Notes: generated by a model from the letters alone, not told the origin. DNA of 64,000 bases from Amycolatopsis palatopharyngis (GCF_003385185.1 NZ_PQHZ01000007.1:124001-188000); one strand, 5' to 3'. Numbered from the stretch's first letter, positions 44,012-56,814 are shown. Made by a program: numbers and translations.

Positions 44012-46108
44012 GTGACACGCACGGACACGAGCCTGATCGGGGCCCTGCTGGACCGGCGCTACCGGGTGGACAGCCTGCTGGCCCGCGGCGGGATGTCCGC
44101 GGTGTACCGCGGCGTGGACACCCGGCTCGACCGGCCGGTGGCCATCAAGATCATGGATCGCCAGTTCGCCGACGACCGGTCGTTCGTCGATCGTTTCGAA
44201 CGCGAGGCCCGTTCGGCCGCTCGCCTGCACCACCCCCACGTCGTCGCGGTGCACGACCAGGGCGTGGACAGTCCGGGCGGCTCGGAGCCCGCCCCGGACG
44301 GCGAGGGCTCGAGTCGCGCTTTCCTGATCATGGAACTGGTCGATGGCGGCACCCTGCGCGACCTGATGGACGATCAGGGCCCGCTTGACCTCCACCTGGC
44401 GCTGAGCGTCATCGAACCGGTACTGGCAGCGCTGGGCGCCGCGCACGCGGCCGGACTCGTGCACCGGGACGTGAAGCCGGAGAACGTGCTGATCGGCCGT
44501 TCGGGCACCACGGAGTCTGGCGTGGTCAAGGTCGGCGACTTCGGCCTGGTCCGCGCGGTGGCCAGCGCCGGAACCACGAGTTCCAGCGTCATTCTCGGCA
44601 CCGTCGCCTACCTCTCCCCTGAGCAGGTCACCACCGGCTCCACCGGCGCGCGTGGCGACGTGTATTCCGCCGGAATCCTGCTCTACGAGATGTTGACCGG
44701 ACAGGCGCCCTACACCGGCGACACCGCCATCTCCGTCGCCTACCGGCATGTCAACGACGACGTTCCGGCACCGAGCACCGTGCGTCCCGGCATCCCACCC
44801 GCGGTGGACAGCCTCGTGCTGCGCGCGACCCGCAGGGATCCGCAGTCCCGGCCAGCCGACGCCGCCGCCTTCCTTTCCGAGGTGAACCGCGTCCGGACCG
44901 AACTCGGCATCACGCCCGTGCCGGTCCCCGTGCCCGCGTCCGCGGAGGCACAGACGGTCACCGCCGCACCGGCGACACAGGCCGATCCTGAGGCCACCAC
45001 CATCACCCCTGCGATCACACCGGACACCGAACGGACAATTCCCGCGTTCACGCCCGTGACGCGGCAGCCCGAGGCGGCGGGACCGCGCGGCACGATGGCG
45101 CTGAGCAGGGCTGAGGACGGCTTGCCCCCGGCGAGCCCGGCGACGCGGGAACACCGGGCACAACAGGCCACGCCGTCCTCCGGCGACACCAGGACCGAGG
45201 ACCGCCCGCGCAGGAGGAACCGCTGGATCGCCCTCTGGGTGGTCGTCGGCCTGCTGCTGGTCGGTGGAATCGGGACCGGCATCTGGTGGTTCAACGGCGG
45301 TCGCTGGGTCGCCGTACCCGAGGTCGTGGGTATGCAGGAGGCAGCGGCCGAGAGCGCGATCCGCGATGCCCAGCTGGTCCCGACCATCAGCAGGCAGCGG
45401 CACAACACCGCACCGATCGGCACGGTCGTCCGCACGGACCCGGAGACCGGGACCGACGCGCTGATCGATGACACGGTCACCCTCGTGGTCTCCGCGGGAC
45501 GGCCGACCGTGCCCGCCATCGAGCCGGGAACGCCACCCGAACAGGCCGAGCAGGCGATCCGCGAGGCGCAGCTGGAACCGCGCAAGGACCCGAACGCCGA
45601 CGCTTACAGCGCGGACGTGCCGGCTGGCACGGTACTGACCCTGTCGCCGAAACCCGGCACCCCCGCCAACATCGGTGACTCCGTCACCATCGGCCTGTCC
45701 AAGGGGCCACCCCCGACACCGGTGCCGGACGTGCGGGGGCAGAGCAAGGACGATGCCTTCAAGGCCCTCAAGGACGCCGGGTTCGAACCGTTCGAGGCTG
45801 GCAAGGAGTTCTCCGAGGACGTGCCCGCGGGCAGTGTCATCCGGACGGACCCCGGCCCCGGCACGACCGGCGAACAGCGGGTCGGGGTGTACGTGTCCAG
45901 CGCGGTGGAGGTGCCCATGGTGCTGGGCCGGTCGCTGGAGGACGCGGTACGGATTCTCGGCGACGCCGGTCTCGAGCCCGAGGTCAAGGGCAGGGGCAAC
46001 CGGGAAGGCAGAGACCGCAGGGACTTCGGTTTCGTGGTCGGCCAGGATCCGTCCCCCGGCAAGATGGTCAAGCAGGGCAGCAAGGTGAAACTCCGCACCA
46101 TCCCGTAA
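44012..46108 (+). CDS. pknL: Serine/threonine protein kinase PknL with four PASTA domains
   Basis: 698 aa from the GTG at 44012. The N-terminal kinase domain has LLARGGMSAVYRG (Gly loop), AIKIMD (Lys), HRDVKPENVLI (catalytic loop), VGDFGLV (DFG) and GTVAYLSPEQ. A Pro/Thr-rich linker is followed by a transmembrane helix (residues about 404-428) and four PASTA repeats of ~65 residues outside the membrane (starting near GRWVAVPEV, RPTVPAIEP, TPVPDVRGQ and VEVPMVLGR). M. tuberculosis PknL lacks PASTA domains, as I recall. It is divergent from the Rv2175c-like gene. Confidence 0.93.
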   Translation: MTRTDTSLIGALLDRRYRVDSLLARGGMSAVYRGVDTRLDRPVAIKIMDRQFADDRSFVDRFEREARSAARLHHPHVVAVHDQGVDSPGGSEPAPDGEGSSRAFLIMELVDGGTLRDLMDDQGPLDLHLALSVIEPVLAALGAAHAAGLVHRDVKPENVLIGRSGTTESGVVKVGDFGLVRAVASAGTTSSSVILGTVAYLSPEQVTTGSTGARGDVYSAGILLYEMLTGQAPYTGDTAISVAYRHVNDDVPAPSTVRPGIPPAVDSLVLRATRRDPQSRPADAAAFLSEVNRVRTELGITPVPVPVPASAEAQTVTAAPATQADPEATTITPAITPDTERTIPAFTPVTRQPEAAGPRGTMALSRAEDGLPPASPATREHRAQQATPSSGDTRTEDRPRRRNRWIALWVVVGLLLVGGIGTGIWWFNGGRWVAVPEVVGMQEAAAESAIRDAQLVPTISRQRHNTAPIGTVVRTDPETGTDALIDDTVTLVVSAGRPTVPAIEPGTPPEQAEQAIREAQLEPRKDPNADAYSADVPAGTVLTLSPKPGTPANIGDSVTIGLSKGPPPTPVPDVRGQSKDDAFKALKDAGFEPFEAGKEFSEDVPAGSVIRTDPGPGTTGEQRVGVYVSSAVEVPMVLGRSLEDAVRILGDAGLEPEVKGRGNREGRDRRDFGFVVGQDPSPGKMVKQGSKVKLRTIP

Positions 46109-46276
46109 CTGCGACTGGTTGCGCGAACGGTAGCGCGCTCCCGTTCGGGTGAAACGAGCCGACGTTAGCTGGGAGGTAACACGGCGACCACGTTACGGTC
46201 ATCTGGTTCTGTTGCAGTGAGGGAGATTCCTGGCGCCGCGGCCGAACATTCAGATACCCCTCCCGGAGGCCCGACG

Positions 46277-47611
46277 ATGCACGGTGAGCGATTGAGCCCG
46301 TTGGACGTGGCGTTTCTGTGCATGGAAAGCACGACCACGCCCATGCACATGGGCGCGGTCGCGGTGTTCCGGTCCCGCGAGCAGGTCGACCCGGAACGGT
46401 TGTCGGCGTTACTGACCGCACGAGCGATGCGGATTCCGCGGTTACGCGTACGGGTGAAGCACAGCCGCTCACCCATTGGCGGGGCCAGCTGGGCCGACGA
46501 TCCCGGGTTCGACCCAGCGCAACACATCGAGACCCACCGGCTGTCCACTCTTTACGAGGAGGACCCGCTGGCCGCACACGCCGCGCGCTGGCTTGCGACA
46601 CCGCTGGATCTGAGCCGCCCGCTGTGGCGGCTACAGCTGGTCACGGGGCTGCCCGGCGACTCGTTCGCGCTGCTGCTCAAGCTGCACCACGCGCTCACCG
46701 ACGGCACCGGCGCCGTGGCGGTGGCACTCGGCCTGCTCGACGATGTCCCCGCGCTGAGCCGTACGTCGACGGCCGAGCGCGAGCCGGCCAAGCGGAAATC
46801 CTTTGTGGACCACCTGCTGGAGAATCCGTGGGCAAGGGCTTCGTCGACGATGGGCAAGGCCGCCGAGTCCGCGGGCATCGCGAGCTCGGTACTGCTCGCC
46901 GCACGGCCGTACCCGATGTCACCGATCGCCACCGCCAACTCGACGAGCCGCGAGCTCGGATTCACCACCATCGACTCGGCCGACGTCCGTCGGGTTCGTA
47001 GCGTTCACGGCGGGACGACCAACGACGTCGTGCTCGCCGTGCTCGCGGGAGCGCTGCGGACGTGGATGCGCAACCGAGGCAGGCGCCCGGAGAACGGGCC
47101 GCTGCGCGCACTCGTGCCGGTCAGCGTCCGAGCACGCGAGGGCGGCGGACAGGGCGGCAACCTGCTTTCCGGATACCTGACCGACCTGCCCGTGGAGCTC
47201 GACGATCCGGTCGAGCGGCTGTGCGCCGTCCGGCGCTCGATGGACCGGAACAAGGCAGCGGGCTCGGTCCGGGGAGCCGGTGCGCTGCCCGTACTCGCGG
47301 GTCGCGTCCCCGCAGGGGTGCACAAGCTGGCCACACGGTTCGCCGGGCAAGCGGCACCACTGCTGTTCGACACAGTGGTGACCAACGTCCCCCTGCCGGG
47401 GATCTCGCTCACTCTCGACGGGGCGAGGATGCGGCAGATGTACCCGTTCGTGCCACTCGCACCGCACCATTCGGTCGGTGTGGCCATCTCCAGTTACCGC
47501 AAGTCCATCCACATCGGACTACAGGCGAACGGCGACGCGGTGGCCGACATCGGCTCGCTGACCGACGCGGTCGGCAAGTCCCTCGCCGAACTCCTCGGCA
47601 CCTGCCCCTGA
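46277..47611 (+). CDS. Wax ester synthase / diacylglycerol acyltransferase (WS/DGAT)
   Basis: 444 aa. The active-site motif HHALTDG occurs in LLKLHHALTDGTGAVAV, and the family start MHGERLSPLDVAFLCMES is clear, with NDVVLAVLAGALRTW and the C-terminal PLMFDT/VTNVPLPG-like segments. It makes storage triacylglycerol or wax esters at the membrane. The ATG at 46277 has GGAGG upstream; a longer frame from 46217 is less likely. GTAAC-N11-GTTAC (46176-46196) in the leader may be an operator. Confidence 0.92.
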   Translation: MHGERLSPLDVAFLCMESTTTPMHMGAVAVFRSREQVDPERLSALLTARAMRIPRLRVRVKHSRSPIGGASWADDPGFDPAQHIETHRLSTLYEEDPLAAHAARWLATPLDLSRPLWRLQLVTGLPGDSFALLLKLHHALTDGTGAVAVALGLLDDVPALSRTSTAEREPAKRKSFVDHLLENPWARASSTMGKAAESAGIASSVLLAARPYPMSPIATANSTSRELGFTTIDSADVRRVRSVHGGTTNDVVLAVLAGALRTWMRNRGRRPENGPLRALVPVSVRAREGGGQGGNLLSGYLTDLPVELDDPVERLCAVRRSMDRNKAAGSVRGAGALPVLAGRVPAGVHKLATRFAGQAAPLLFDTVVTNVPLPGISLTLDGARMRQMYPFVPLAPHHSVGVAISSYRKSIHIGLQANGDAVADIGSLTDAVGKSLAELLGTCP

Positions 47612-47624
47612 CAGCGCTCCGTAT

Positions 47625-47646
47625 CGCACTTTCCCGGGAAAGCGCG
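47625..47646. repeat. Palindromic repeat P3 (core CACTTTCCCGGGAAAG)
   Basis: 22-bp palindrome with one mismatch, the same variant as P2b. It lies in the 44-bp convergent gap between WS/DGAT (stop 47611) and aroG (stop 47656). No other terminator is visible there, so it could serve as one. Confidence 0.8.
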
Positions 47647-47655
47647 GGGGGTGGG

Positions 47656-49096
<1,441 letters not shown>

Positions 49097-49132
49097 TCCC
49101 AGTGGGTGGACGCCGAAACCGCGCCGGGCGGC

Positions 49133-50110
49133 CTACGCCACCTGCGCCTCCTCGTAAAGATTCTGCGCGTCGGCCCCGAAGTAGGGACCGAACATCACAC
49201 CGGGCAGGAACGTGTACCCGAAGCTGTTCACCGAGTTCTGCATTCCGGTGCCCGTGGCCTCGTCGAAGCCGAGAAACCACGGTCCGCCACTGGAGCCGCC
49301 GGTCATGTCGCAGTCCATACCGTGATCCTGGGTGAGCAGGAAATCGGTGAATGTACTGCCACTGCAGTAGATCAGCCGAGATCCGTCATAAGGATCAGCC
49401 GCGGGATAGCCGAAGGTGTACATGTCCTGGTTGCGTTGCTGGTTGAACGCGATGCCCTGCGCACCCACCACGTCGGTCAGGTACGCACCGTCGAGCGGGT
49501 TCAGCACCGCGGCCCCGACGTCGTAGTTCATGTCCTCGCTCGCCTCCCACTGCGGGGTGGTGAGCGTGCTGGCCGCCGCCCACTCGCCGAACGGGGCCGC
49601 GCCGTTGTCATATCCCGGAACGAAGATCCAGTTCGTGTGCCAGCTGCCCTGGTACTTCACGCAGTGCCCCGCCGTCATCACCACACTGCGGTTGGCGCTG
49701 GTCACGGCGTTACCGCTGCAGGAGGCCCGTTGCCCGTCGAAGCTGAAGAACACCCGGCCCGCCGTCGACGTCACGGCCCCGCCACCGGTCCACTGGTCGC
49801 CGGTACTCGGCATCGCCGCGGCACCCGCGCTCGCGGGGGCGGCGGTCGGCCGCACAGTCGCGGCCGGGCCTCGGGCGACCTCGCTCAGTTTGCCCACCGC
49901 AGAGGACAACAGCTGCCGCATCGGTATCGCGGAACGCATGTCCTCCGCGGTCCAGAAGTCGGTCGCCGCCTGTGCCGTCGCGGCATCCGGCGCCGCGCTG
50001 TGCACCACCGGCCCCGCCACCTCAGCGGCGCCGGCAGCGGGAACGAGAACGGTGCTCGCCAGGGTGGCCGCCGCCAGCGCGGCCAGTGATGCCCGGAACG
50101 GTCGCTTCAT
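49133..50110 (-). CDS. Secreted trypsin/V8-like serine protease
   Basis: 325 aa with a signal peptide (MKRPFRASLAALAAATLAS, cleavage near AGAA) and a pro-region of about 80 residues. The catalytic triad is His in VMTAGHCV, Asp in NYDVGAAVL and Ser in GGSSGGPW. Two Cys pairs are likely (CSGN with GHC; YCSG with DCDM). It resembles the S1B/glutamyl-endopeptidase-like secreted proteases of actinomycetes. It is downstream of gltD on the same strand, separated by a 246-bp gap containing repeat array C. Confidence 0.9.
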   Translation of the reverse strand: MKRPFRASLAALAAATLASTVLVPAAGAAEVAGPVVHSAAPDAATAQAATDFWTAEDMRSAIPMRQLLSSAVGKLSEVARGPAATVRPTAAPASAGAAAMPSTGDQWTGGGAVTSTAGRVFFSFDGQRASCSGNAVTSANRSVVMTAGHCVKYQGSWHTNWIFVPGYDNGAAPFGEWAAASTLTTPQWEASEDMNYDVGAAVLNPLDGAYLTDVVGAQGIAFNQQRNQDMYTFGYPAADPYDGSRLIYCSGSTFTDFLLTQDHGMDCDMTGGSSGGPWFLGFDEATGTGMQNSVNSFGYTFLPGVMFGPYFGADAQNLYEEAQVA

Positions 50111-50277
50111 GACGCCTCACCTCTGACCGGCACCACGATCACCGCCGGCCGATTGCAGGGAAAAGTGAATTGTCGAGAGTCGGGATCTACTGACCGTAAT
50201 TAACCGACTACCGACGAACAATCGGCCATTTGGCAGCTCAATCGCGTCCCGGACTGCGCCGGACGGACCAACGCGAG

Positions 50278-50363
50278 CTCCGGAACTGCGAACTCGGGCG
50301 CGGAATCTGCGAACTCGGGCCCCGGAACTGCCAAGTCGGGCGCGGGAACTGCCAAGTCAGACG
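50278..50363 (-). repeat. 21-bp tandem repeat array C, overlapping the gltD stop
   Basis: Four adjacent units (starting about 50278, 50301, 50322 and 50343). Read on the minus strand they give CCCGACTTGGCAGTTCC or CCCGAGTTCGCAG variants. The gltD stop codon (50357-50359) falls inside the first unit on the gltD strand. Orientation relative to the upstream gene is the same as in arrays A and B. Confidence 0.85.
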
Positions 50364-51865
50364 ACGGCTAGGGGGAGGGCTGTGGGGTGGACCGGGGACG
50401 GGAGGTCTGTCGTGCCGGTCAGGTGGCGGTCTACGGCCGCGGCTGCCGAACGGCCCTCGGCTATCGCCCAGACGACCAGGGAGGCGCCGCGGTGGGCGTC
50501 GCCACAGACGAAGACGTCCGGTGCGCTCGTCTGCCAGTCGGTGCCGCAGGAGAGGGCGCCCCTGGTGGTCGTCGACAGGCCGAGATCGTCGAGCAGGCGC
50601 ATCCGCTCGACCCCTTCGAAACCGATGGCGAACAGCACCAGGTCGGCGGGCAGGACCTCGACCTCGTCGCTGACCGGAACCACCTCGCGCAGTCCCGTCG
50701 CCGGGTCCTTTCGCACACGCACGTGCTGCAGCTCGATCGCGCGTACGCGGCCGTCCTCGTCGCCGACGAACCGCTTCACCGCGACCCCGAAGACGCGCTC
50801 CCCTGCCTCCTCGTGCACCGGGTAGGTGCGCAGCACGTACGGCCACGTGGGCCACGGTGACCGCTCATCGTCCCGTGTGGACGGCGGCAGTGGGTACTGG
50901 TCCAGCTGTGTCACGGAAAGGGCGCCCTGCCGGATCGCCGTGCCGTAGCAGTCGGCGCCGGTGTCCCCGCCGCCGATGATCACCACATGCTTGCCCTCGG
51001 CGTCGATCGACGGCGGCCCGTCCCCCTCGCACATCTTGTTCGCCGGAACGAGGTGCTCCATCGCCAGGTGGATCCCCGCGAGCTCGCGGCCCGGTGTGGT
51101 GGTGTCGTCGCGCCCGCGCAAGGCGCCGACGGCCAGCACCACCGCGTCGTACTGGGCCCGCAGGTCCTCGACGGTGAGATCGACGCCGACCTCGCAGCCG
51201 GTGACGAACCGGGTGCCCTCCTCCCGCAGCTGTGCCAGCCTGCGGTCCAGCACCTTCTTCTCCATCTTGAACTCGGGAATGCCGTAGCGCAGCAGCCCGC
51301 CGAGCCGGTCGTCCCGTTCGAACACGGTCACGTCGTGCCCCGCCCGCGTCAGCTGCTGTGCGGCGGCGAGCCCGGCGGGCCCCGAGCCGACCACGGCGAC
51401 ACACTGCCCGGTGGACAACGACGGCGGCTCAGGACGCACGTCACCGGATTCCCACGCCTGATCCGCGATCGTCGCCTCGACCCGTTTGATCGCGACCGGC
51501 CCACCTGACTCCGGCGAGATCGACAGCACGCACGCGGCCTCACAGGGGGCGGGACAGAGCTTCCCGGTGAACTCCGGGAAGTTATTGGTGGCGTGCAACC
51601 GGTCCCCCGCCGCCGTCCAGTCGCCGCGACGCACCAGATCGTTCCACTCCGGAATCAGGTTGCCGAGCGGGCAACCCGCGGAATCGGAGTGACAGAAGGG
51701 AATTCCGCAGTCCATGCACCGCGTCGCCTGCACCCGTACGGATTTGTTCCGCTCGGCCGGATCGAGCTGGGCGTAGACCTCGCCCCAGTCGCCGACGCGT
51801 TCGTCCGTGGGCCGCTTGGGTGGTTCCTGCCTGTCGTGCGCGAGGAAGCCGGTCGGGTCAGCCAC
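50357..51865 (-). CDS. gltD: Glutamate synthase small subunit
   Basis: 502-aa FAD/NADPH subunit that feeds electrons to GltB. N-terminal 4Fe-4S cysteines are in [16 protein letters not shown] and [14 protein letters not shown] fold [22 protein letters not shown] fold [13 protein letters not shown]. The start ATG 51865 overlaps the gltB end (stop at 51858) by 8 bp, so the subunits are coupled. The last codons run into repeat array C, so the C-terminal LPLAVV may derive from repeat sequence. Confidence 0.95.
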   Translation of the reverse strand: MADPTGFLAHDRQEPPKRPTDERVGDWGEVYAQLDPAERNKSVRVQATRCMDCGIPFCHSDSAGCPLGNLIPEWNDLVRRGDWTAAGDRLHATNNFPEFTGKLCPAPCEAACVLSISPESGGPVAIKRVEATIADQAWESGDVRPEPPSLSTGQCVAVVGSGPAGLAAAQQLTRAGHDVTVFERDDRLGGLLRYGIPEFKMEKKVLDRRLAQLREEGTRFVTGCEVGVDLTVEDLRAQYDAVVLAVGALRGRDDTTTPGRELAGIHLAMEHLVPANKMCEGDGPPSIDAEGKHVVIIGGGDTGADCYGTAIRQGALSVTQLDQYPLPPSTRDDERSPWPTWPYVLRTYPVHEEAGERVFGVAVKRFVGDEDGRVRAIELQHVRVRKDPATGLREVVPVSDEVEVLPADLVLFAIGFEGVERMRLLDDLGLSTTTRGALSCGTDWQTSAPDVFVCGDAHRGASLVVWAIAEGRSAAAAVDRHLTGTTDLPSPVHPTALPLAVV

Positions 51866-54800
51866 GAGCGGCCTCCATCATCGCCTCGTCGACGTCACGA
51901 CCAGCCGCCCTGGCCGCCGACGCCGCGGCCAGCACCCGTTGGTAGTCGCGGGGCATGACCTTGGTGAACCGCGCGCCACGCCGTGTCCAGTCGCCCAGCA
52001 GGGAGGCGGCAACGGCAGAGCCGGTCTCGTCCCGGTGCCGTTCGACGATCTCCTTGAGCCAGATCAGGTCCTGGGCCTCGGGAGTGAGTAGCTCGACCAT
52101 CTCCCCGTTCACCTGACCGGGATCGAGTTCGAGCACGTAGGCCACACCGCCGGACATCCCGGCCGCCAAGTTTCGGCCGGTCGGGCCGAGCACGACCGCC
52201 CTGCCGCCGGTCATGTACTCGAACGCGTGGTCCCCGACGCCTTCGGCGACAACCACCGCCCCGGAGTTACGGACGCAGAACCGCTCGCCGACCTTCCCGC
52301 GCAGGAACATCTCGCCGCTGGTCGCCCCGTAGGCGATCGTGTTGCCCGCGATCACCTGCTGTTCGGCCGCGAAGGGGGCCCGCGGGTCCGGCCGGACGAT
52401 GACCCGGCCGCCGGAGAGGCCCTTGCCGACGTAGTCGTTGGCGTCGCCGATCAGATCCAGGGTTACCCCCGGTGGCAGGAACGCCCCGAGAGACTGGCCT
52501 GCCGAGCCGGTGAGCGTCACGCGGATGGTGTCGGTGGGCAACCCGGCACTGCCGAATCGCCGGGTGATCTCCGACCCCAGCAGCGTCCCCACCGTCCGGT
52601 TGACGTTGCGCACGGGAAGTTCGACGGTCACCGGGTGGGCATCCTCCAGTGCGGCCTCGGCCAACTGGATGAGCGTGCGATCCAGCGCGTGGTCGAGGCC
52701 GTGGTCCTGCGCCCGCACTCTGCGCCGGGATCCGCCGTAGGGGCTGGCAGTCGGCAGGTCGAAGATCGGCGCGAGGTCCAGGCCCTGGGCCTTCCAGTGC
52801 TCGACGGCCTCGTCGATATCGAGTACGTCCGCCCGCCCGACGGCCTCGTCCAGGCTGCGGAATCCCAGTGACGCCAGGGTTTCGCGGACCTCCTGGGCAA
52901 CGAAACGGAAGAAGTTCACCACGTGCTCGGCCTGCCCGGTGTAGCGCTTGCGCAGGTCGGGGTTCTGTGTGGCGACACCGACGGGGCAGGTGTCGAGGTG
53001 ACACACCCGCATCATGATGCAGCCGGCGACGATCAGCGGCGCGGTGGCGAAGCCGTACTCCTCGGCCCCGAGCAGCGCCGCGACCACCACGTCCCGCCCG
53101 GTCTTCATCCCGCCGTCGACCTGGACGGTGATGCGGTCCCGCAGCCCGTTGAGCAGCAGGGTCTGCTGCGTCTCGGCGAGACCGATCTCCCACGGGGTAC
53201 CCGCGTGTTTCAGCGAGTTCATCGGCGAAGCCCCGGTACCGCCGTCGTGTCCGGAGATGAGCACGACATCGGCGTGCGCCTTGGACACCCCGGCCGCCAC
53301 GGTGCCAACGCCGAGCGAGCTGACCAGCTTCACGTGGATCCGGGCCTGCTCGTTCGCGTTCTTCAGGTCGTGGATCAGCTGCGCCAGGTCCTCGATGGAG
53401 TAGATGTCGTGGTGCGGCGGCGGGGAGATCAGGCCGACACCAGGTGTGGAGTGCCGGGTGCGGGCGATCCACGGGTACACCTTGTTCGGCGGGAGCTGCC
53501 CACCCTCACCCGGCTTGGCGCCCTGAGCCATCTTGATCTGGATGTCGTCGGCGTTCACCAGGTACTCGCTCGTGACTCCGAACCGTCCACTCGCGACCTG
53601 CTTGATCGCGCTGCGCCGCTGCGGGTCGTAGAGGCGCTCCGCGTCCTCTCCGCCCTCGCCGGTGTTGGACCGGCCGCCGATCTGGTTCATGGCGATGGCC
53701 AGCGTCTGGTGCGCCTCCATCGAGATCGATCCGTAGGACATGGCACCGGTGTTGAACCGGCGGCAGATCGATTCCACCGACTCGACCTCGTCCACCGGGA
53801 TCGGCGGACGCTGACCGGTACGGAAGGAGAACAGCCCGCGCAGGGCCCCGCCCTCCCGGTTCAGCCGATGCACCTCGTCCACATAGGCCCGGTAGGCCTC
53901 GTCCCGCCTGGACTTACTCGCGTGCTGCAGGAGGAACACGGTTTCCGGGGAGAACAGGTGCAGTTCTCCCTCTCGCCGGTAGGCGTACTCGCCACCGGTC
54001 TCCAGTCCGCGATACGGGCGGGAACCCGGATTGTCGGAGTAGGCCACCCGGTGGCGCCGCGCGACCTCCTCGGCCAGCACCTCGAGGCCGACGCCGCCGA
54101 GCTTCGAGATCGTGCCGGTGAAGTACTCGTCGAGCACGTCCTGCGCGAGCCCGAAGGACTCGAAGGCCTGCGCGGCGGTGTACGCCCCGACCGTCGAGAT
54201 GCCCATCTTCGACATGATCTTCAGGACACCCTTGACCAGTGCCGTGACATAGTTGCGGATCGCCTTGCCCGCATCGATACCGGTGATCGCATCCTGGGCG
54301 ATCAGGTCCTCGATGGACTCGAACGCGAGGTAGGGGTTCACCGCGGCGGCGCCGTAACCGAGCAGCAGGGCGATGTGGTGCACCTCGCGGGCGTCACCGG
54401 TCTCCACCACGAGCGCGACCCGAAGCCGTTCCTTGGTCCGTACCAGGTGGTGGTGCACGGCGGAGACGAGCAGCAGCGAGGGGATCGGCGCGAGCCGATG
54501 ATCGGAGTCCCGGTCGGACAGGACGAGTATGCGGGCACCGCCCGCGATGGCCTCGGAAGCCTCCCGCCGGATCCGTTCTACCGCCGCGGCCAGTGCCTCG
54601 GCTCCACCATCCACTTCGTACAGTCCAGGGAGCACCGCACAGGAGAAACCGGGCAGATCGCCGTCGTCGTTGATGTGGATGAGCTTCGCGAGGTCGTCGT
54701 TGTCAATCACCGGGTACGGCAGCTGGATATGCCTGCAGGATGCCGGAGCCGGCTCGAGGAGGTTCTGTTCCGGACCCATGATGCGGCTCATCGAGGTGAC

Positions 54801-56450
54801 CAGTTCCTCGCGGATCGCGTCCAGCGGCGGATTGGTCACCTGGGCGAAATGCTGTTTGAAGTAGTCGTAGAGCAGTCGCGACCGCTTGGACAGCACGGCG
54901 GGTGGCGTATCGGTGCCCATCGAGCCGATGGGCTCGGCGCCACGCTCGGCCATCGGCCCGAGCAGGATCTTCAGTTCCTCCTCGGTGTAGCCGAAGGAAA
55001 GCTGACGGCGCAGCACCGAGGCGTGGGTCTGCACGATGTGGTCGCGCTCGGGCAGTTCGGACAGGGAGAGCAGCCCGGCGTGGACCCACTCGTCGTAGGA
55101 GCGCTCCGCGGCGAGGCCCGCCTTCACCTCGTCGTCGTCGACGATGCGGCCCGCCTCGGTGTCCACCAGGAACATCCGGCCCGGCCGCAGCCTGCCCTTG
55201 GCGACCACGTCGCCCGGCTCGATGTCGAGTACACCTGCTTCGCTGGCCAGCACCACCCGATCGTCGGCGGTCTGCCACCAGCGTGCGGGGCGAAGGCCGT
55301 TGCGGTCGAGTACGGCGCCCACCAGAGCTCCGTCGGTGAAGGTGACACAGGCGGGGCCGTCCCAAGGCTCCATCAGGCTCGCGTGGAACTGGTAGAACGC
55401 CCGGCGGCCCGGGTCCATCGTGGCGTGGTTCTCCCACGCCTCGGGGATCATCATCAGCACGGCGTGAGGCAGCGACCGGCCCCCGAGGTGCAGCAGTTCC
55501 AGTACCTCGTCGAAGGACGCGGAGTCGGACGCCTCCGGCGAGCAGATCGGGAACAGCCTGTTCAGGTCACCGGGAATCCATCCGGAGGCGAGCAGTGCCT
55601 CCCTGGCCCGCATGCGGTTGCGGTTGCCACGGATCGTGTTGATCTCGCCGTTGTGCGCGACGAACCGGAACGGGTGGGCGAGCGGCCACGACGGGAACGT
55701 GTTGGTGGAGAACCGGCTGTGCACCAGGGCGATGGCACTGGTCAGCCGGTCGTCGCCGAGGTCTGGGAAGAACCTGGCGAGCTGAACCGGCGTCAGCATG
55801 CCCTTGTAGACCAGCGTCCTGGCCGACAGCGAGGGGAAGTAGACACCCTCGGCATGCCCGCCCGCCCTCGGTGTGCCCGGCAGCTCCGCGTGCTCGACCC
55901 GCTTGCGCAGGCAGAAGGCCAGCCGGTCCAGTTCGAGGCCGGCCGGGCGCGATCCGTCGGCCCCCGGTGCACCCGCGACGAACAGCATCGCGAAATGCGG
56001 CATCACGGATCGGGCGGTGGGACCGATGTCGGCACCCTCGGTGTCGGTCGGGACATCGCGCCAGCCGAGGACGTCGAGTCCCTCCTCCCCGGCGATGCGT
56101 TCCACCAGCTCGACGGCCGCGGCGCGCAGTTGCTCGTCGGCGGGCAGGAAGGCGATACCCGCGGCGTAGGAGTGCGACCCTGCGTCGTCCGGCTCGGGCA
56201 GGTCGAACGGCACCTCGGCGCGCAGCAGGGCGTCCGGCAGCTGGAGCAGGATGCCCGCACCGTCACCGCTGGTCGGTTCGGCTCCGGAAGCCCCGCGGTG
56301 GTCCAGATTGATCAGCGCCGCAAGGCCGTCGACCACGATCGCGTGTGACCGGCGGCCGCGAACATCGGCCACCATCGCGACACCGCAGGAATCCTGTTCG
56401 GTGCCGGGATCATAAAGGCCGCGCCTGCCCGGGTTCGCGGAGAAGATCAT
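51858..56450 (-). CDS. gltB: Glutamate synthase large subunit
   Basis: 1530 aa. The class-II glutaminase domain starts at Cys22 after a short propeptide (SCGVAMVAD). Then come the central domain and the FMN TIM-barrel synthase domain ([20 protein letters not shown]) with the 3Fe-4S cysteines [15 protein letters not shown], and finally the C-terminal Gly-rich beta-helix ([21 protein letters not shown]). It makes two glutamates from glutamine and 2-oxoglutarate. The ATG at 56450 has GGAGG five bases upstream; the longer frame to 56531 is unlikely. Confidence 0.97.
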   Translation of the reverse strand: MIFSANPGRRGLYDPGTEQDSCGVAMVADVRGRRSHAIVVDGLAALINLDHRGASGAEPTSGDGAGILLQLPDALLRAEVPFDLPEPDDAGSHSYAAGIAFLPADEQLRAAAVELVERIAGEEGLDVLGWRDVPTDTEGADIGPTARSVMPHFAMLFVAGAPGADGSRPAGLELDRLAFCLRKRVEHAELPGTPRAGGHAEGVYFPSLSARTLVYKGMLTPVQLARFFPDLGDDRLTSAIALVHSRFSTNTFPSWPLAHPFRFVAHNGEINTIRGNRNRMRAREALLASGWIPGDLNRLFPICSPEASDSASFDEVLELLHLGGRSLPHAVLMMIPEAWENHATMDPGRRAFYQFHASLMEPWDGPACVTFTDGALVGAVLDRNGLRPARWWQTADDRVVLASEAGVLDIEPGDVVAKGRLRPGRMFLVDTEAGRIVDDDEVKAGLAAERSYDEWVHAGLLSLSELPERDHIVQTHASVLRRQLSFGYTEEELKILLGPMAERGAEPIGSMGTDTPPAVLSKRSRLLYDYFKQHFAQVTNPPLDAIREELVTSMSRIMGPEQNLLEPAPASCRHIQLPYPVIDNDDLAKLIHINDDGDLPGFSCAVLPGLYEVDGGAEALAAAVERIRREASEAIAGGARILVLSDRDSDHRLAPIPSLLLVSAVHHHLVRTKERLRVALVVETGDAREVHHIALLLGYGAAAVNPYLAFESIEDLIAQDAITGIDAGKAIRNYVTALVKGVLKIMSKMGISTVGAYTAAQAFESFGLAQDVLDEYFTGTISKLGGVGLEVLAEEVARRHRVAYSDNPGSRPYRGLETGGEYAYRREGELHLFSPETVFLLQHASKSRRDEAYRAYVDEVHRLNREGGALRGLFSFRTGQRPPIPVDEVESVESICRRFNTGAMSYGSISMEAHQTLAIAMNQIGGRSNTGEGGEDAERLYDPQRRSAIKQVASGRFGVTSEYLVNADDIQIKMAQGAKPGEGGQLPPNKVYPWIARTRHSTPGVGLISPPPHHDIYSIEDLAQLIHDLKNANEQARIHVKLVSSLGVGTVAAGVSKAHADVVLISGHDGGTGASPMNSLKHAGTPWEIGLAETQQTLLLNGLRDRITVQVDGGMKTGRDVVVAALLGAEEYGFATAPLIVAGCIMMRVCHLDTCPVGVATQNPDLRKRYTGQAEHVVNFFRFVAQEVRETLASLGFRSLDEAVGRADVLDIDEAVEHWKAQGLDLAPIFDLPTASPYGGSRRRVRAQDHGLDHALDRTLIQLAEAALEDAHPVTVELPVRNVNRTVGTLLGSEITRRFGSAGLPTDTIRVTLTGSAGQSLGAFLPPGVTLDLIGDANDYVGKGLSGGRVIVRPDPRAPFAAEQQVIAGNTIAYGATSGEMFLRGKVGERFCVRNSGAVVVAEGVGDHAFEYMTGGRAVVLGPTGRNLAAGMSGGVAYVLELDPGQVNGEMVELLTPEAQDLIWLKEIVERHRDETGSAVAASLLGDWTRRGARFTKVMPRDYQRVLAAASAARAAGRDVDEAMMEAARG

Positions 56451-56621
56451 AGGGACCTCCTGCGTCGTCTTCGTGCTCGTTCCACTGTGCACGGGACGAC
56501 GATGGCCCGCTCGTGAGCGCGACCTTAACACCCCGGAAACACAGCGGCACCTACTCAGACTACGGATTCAGCCGCGTGATCTGTAACGATCTGGATCGCT
56601 GGTAGCGTCCACCTGACGCGA

Positions 56622-56758
56622 AACGGCAGCGAAGTCCGGTGTGACTCCGGCGCTGTCCCGCAACTGTGATGCCCCGGCCACCCTTCGTGAGCCAGGGCCG
56701 AGCCAGGTCGCCTGCCGTTCGCCGACGCCACCCGCCTCCGGCGCAGGGGTGCGGCGTC
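56622..56758 (+). promoter_or_regulatory. Cobalamin riboswitch
   Basis: P1 pairs AACGGCAG (56622-56629) with CTGCCGTT (56712-56719). Between them are the conserved core GTCCGGTGTGACTCCGGC (56634-56651), the CCCGCAACTGTGATG box and GAGCCAGGTCGCCTGCC, all hallmarks of the adenosyl/hydroxocobalamin aptamer. A GC-rich hairpin (56724-56758) follows and is probably the expression platform that stops transcription or hides the start at 56815. It therefore represses the downstream importer when B12 is plentiful. Confidence 0.9.
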
Positions 56759-56814
56759 CAGGACCGTTTCGACGGTAGGGCGCGGTCCCGCGCCACCGAT
56801 CAGTCGAGGTCACC

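Noticed and set aside
52923-56348. 1141-codon plus-strand reading frame opposite gltB
   Set aside because: Shadow of gltB, whose domains are all recognised; the translation is His/Arg/Val-rich and without known motifs.
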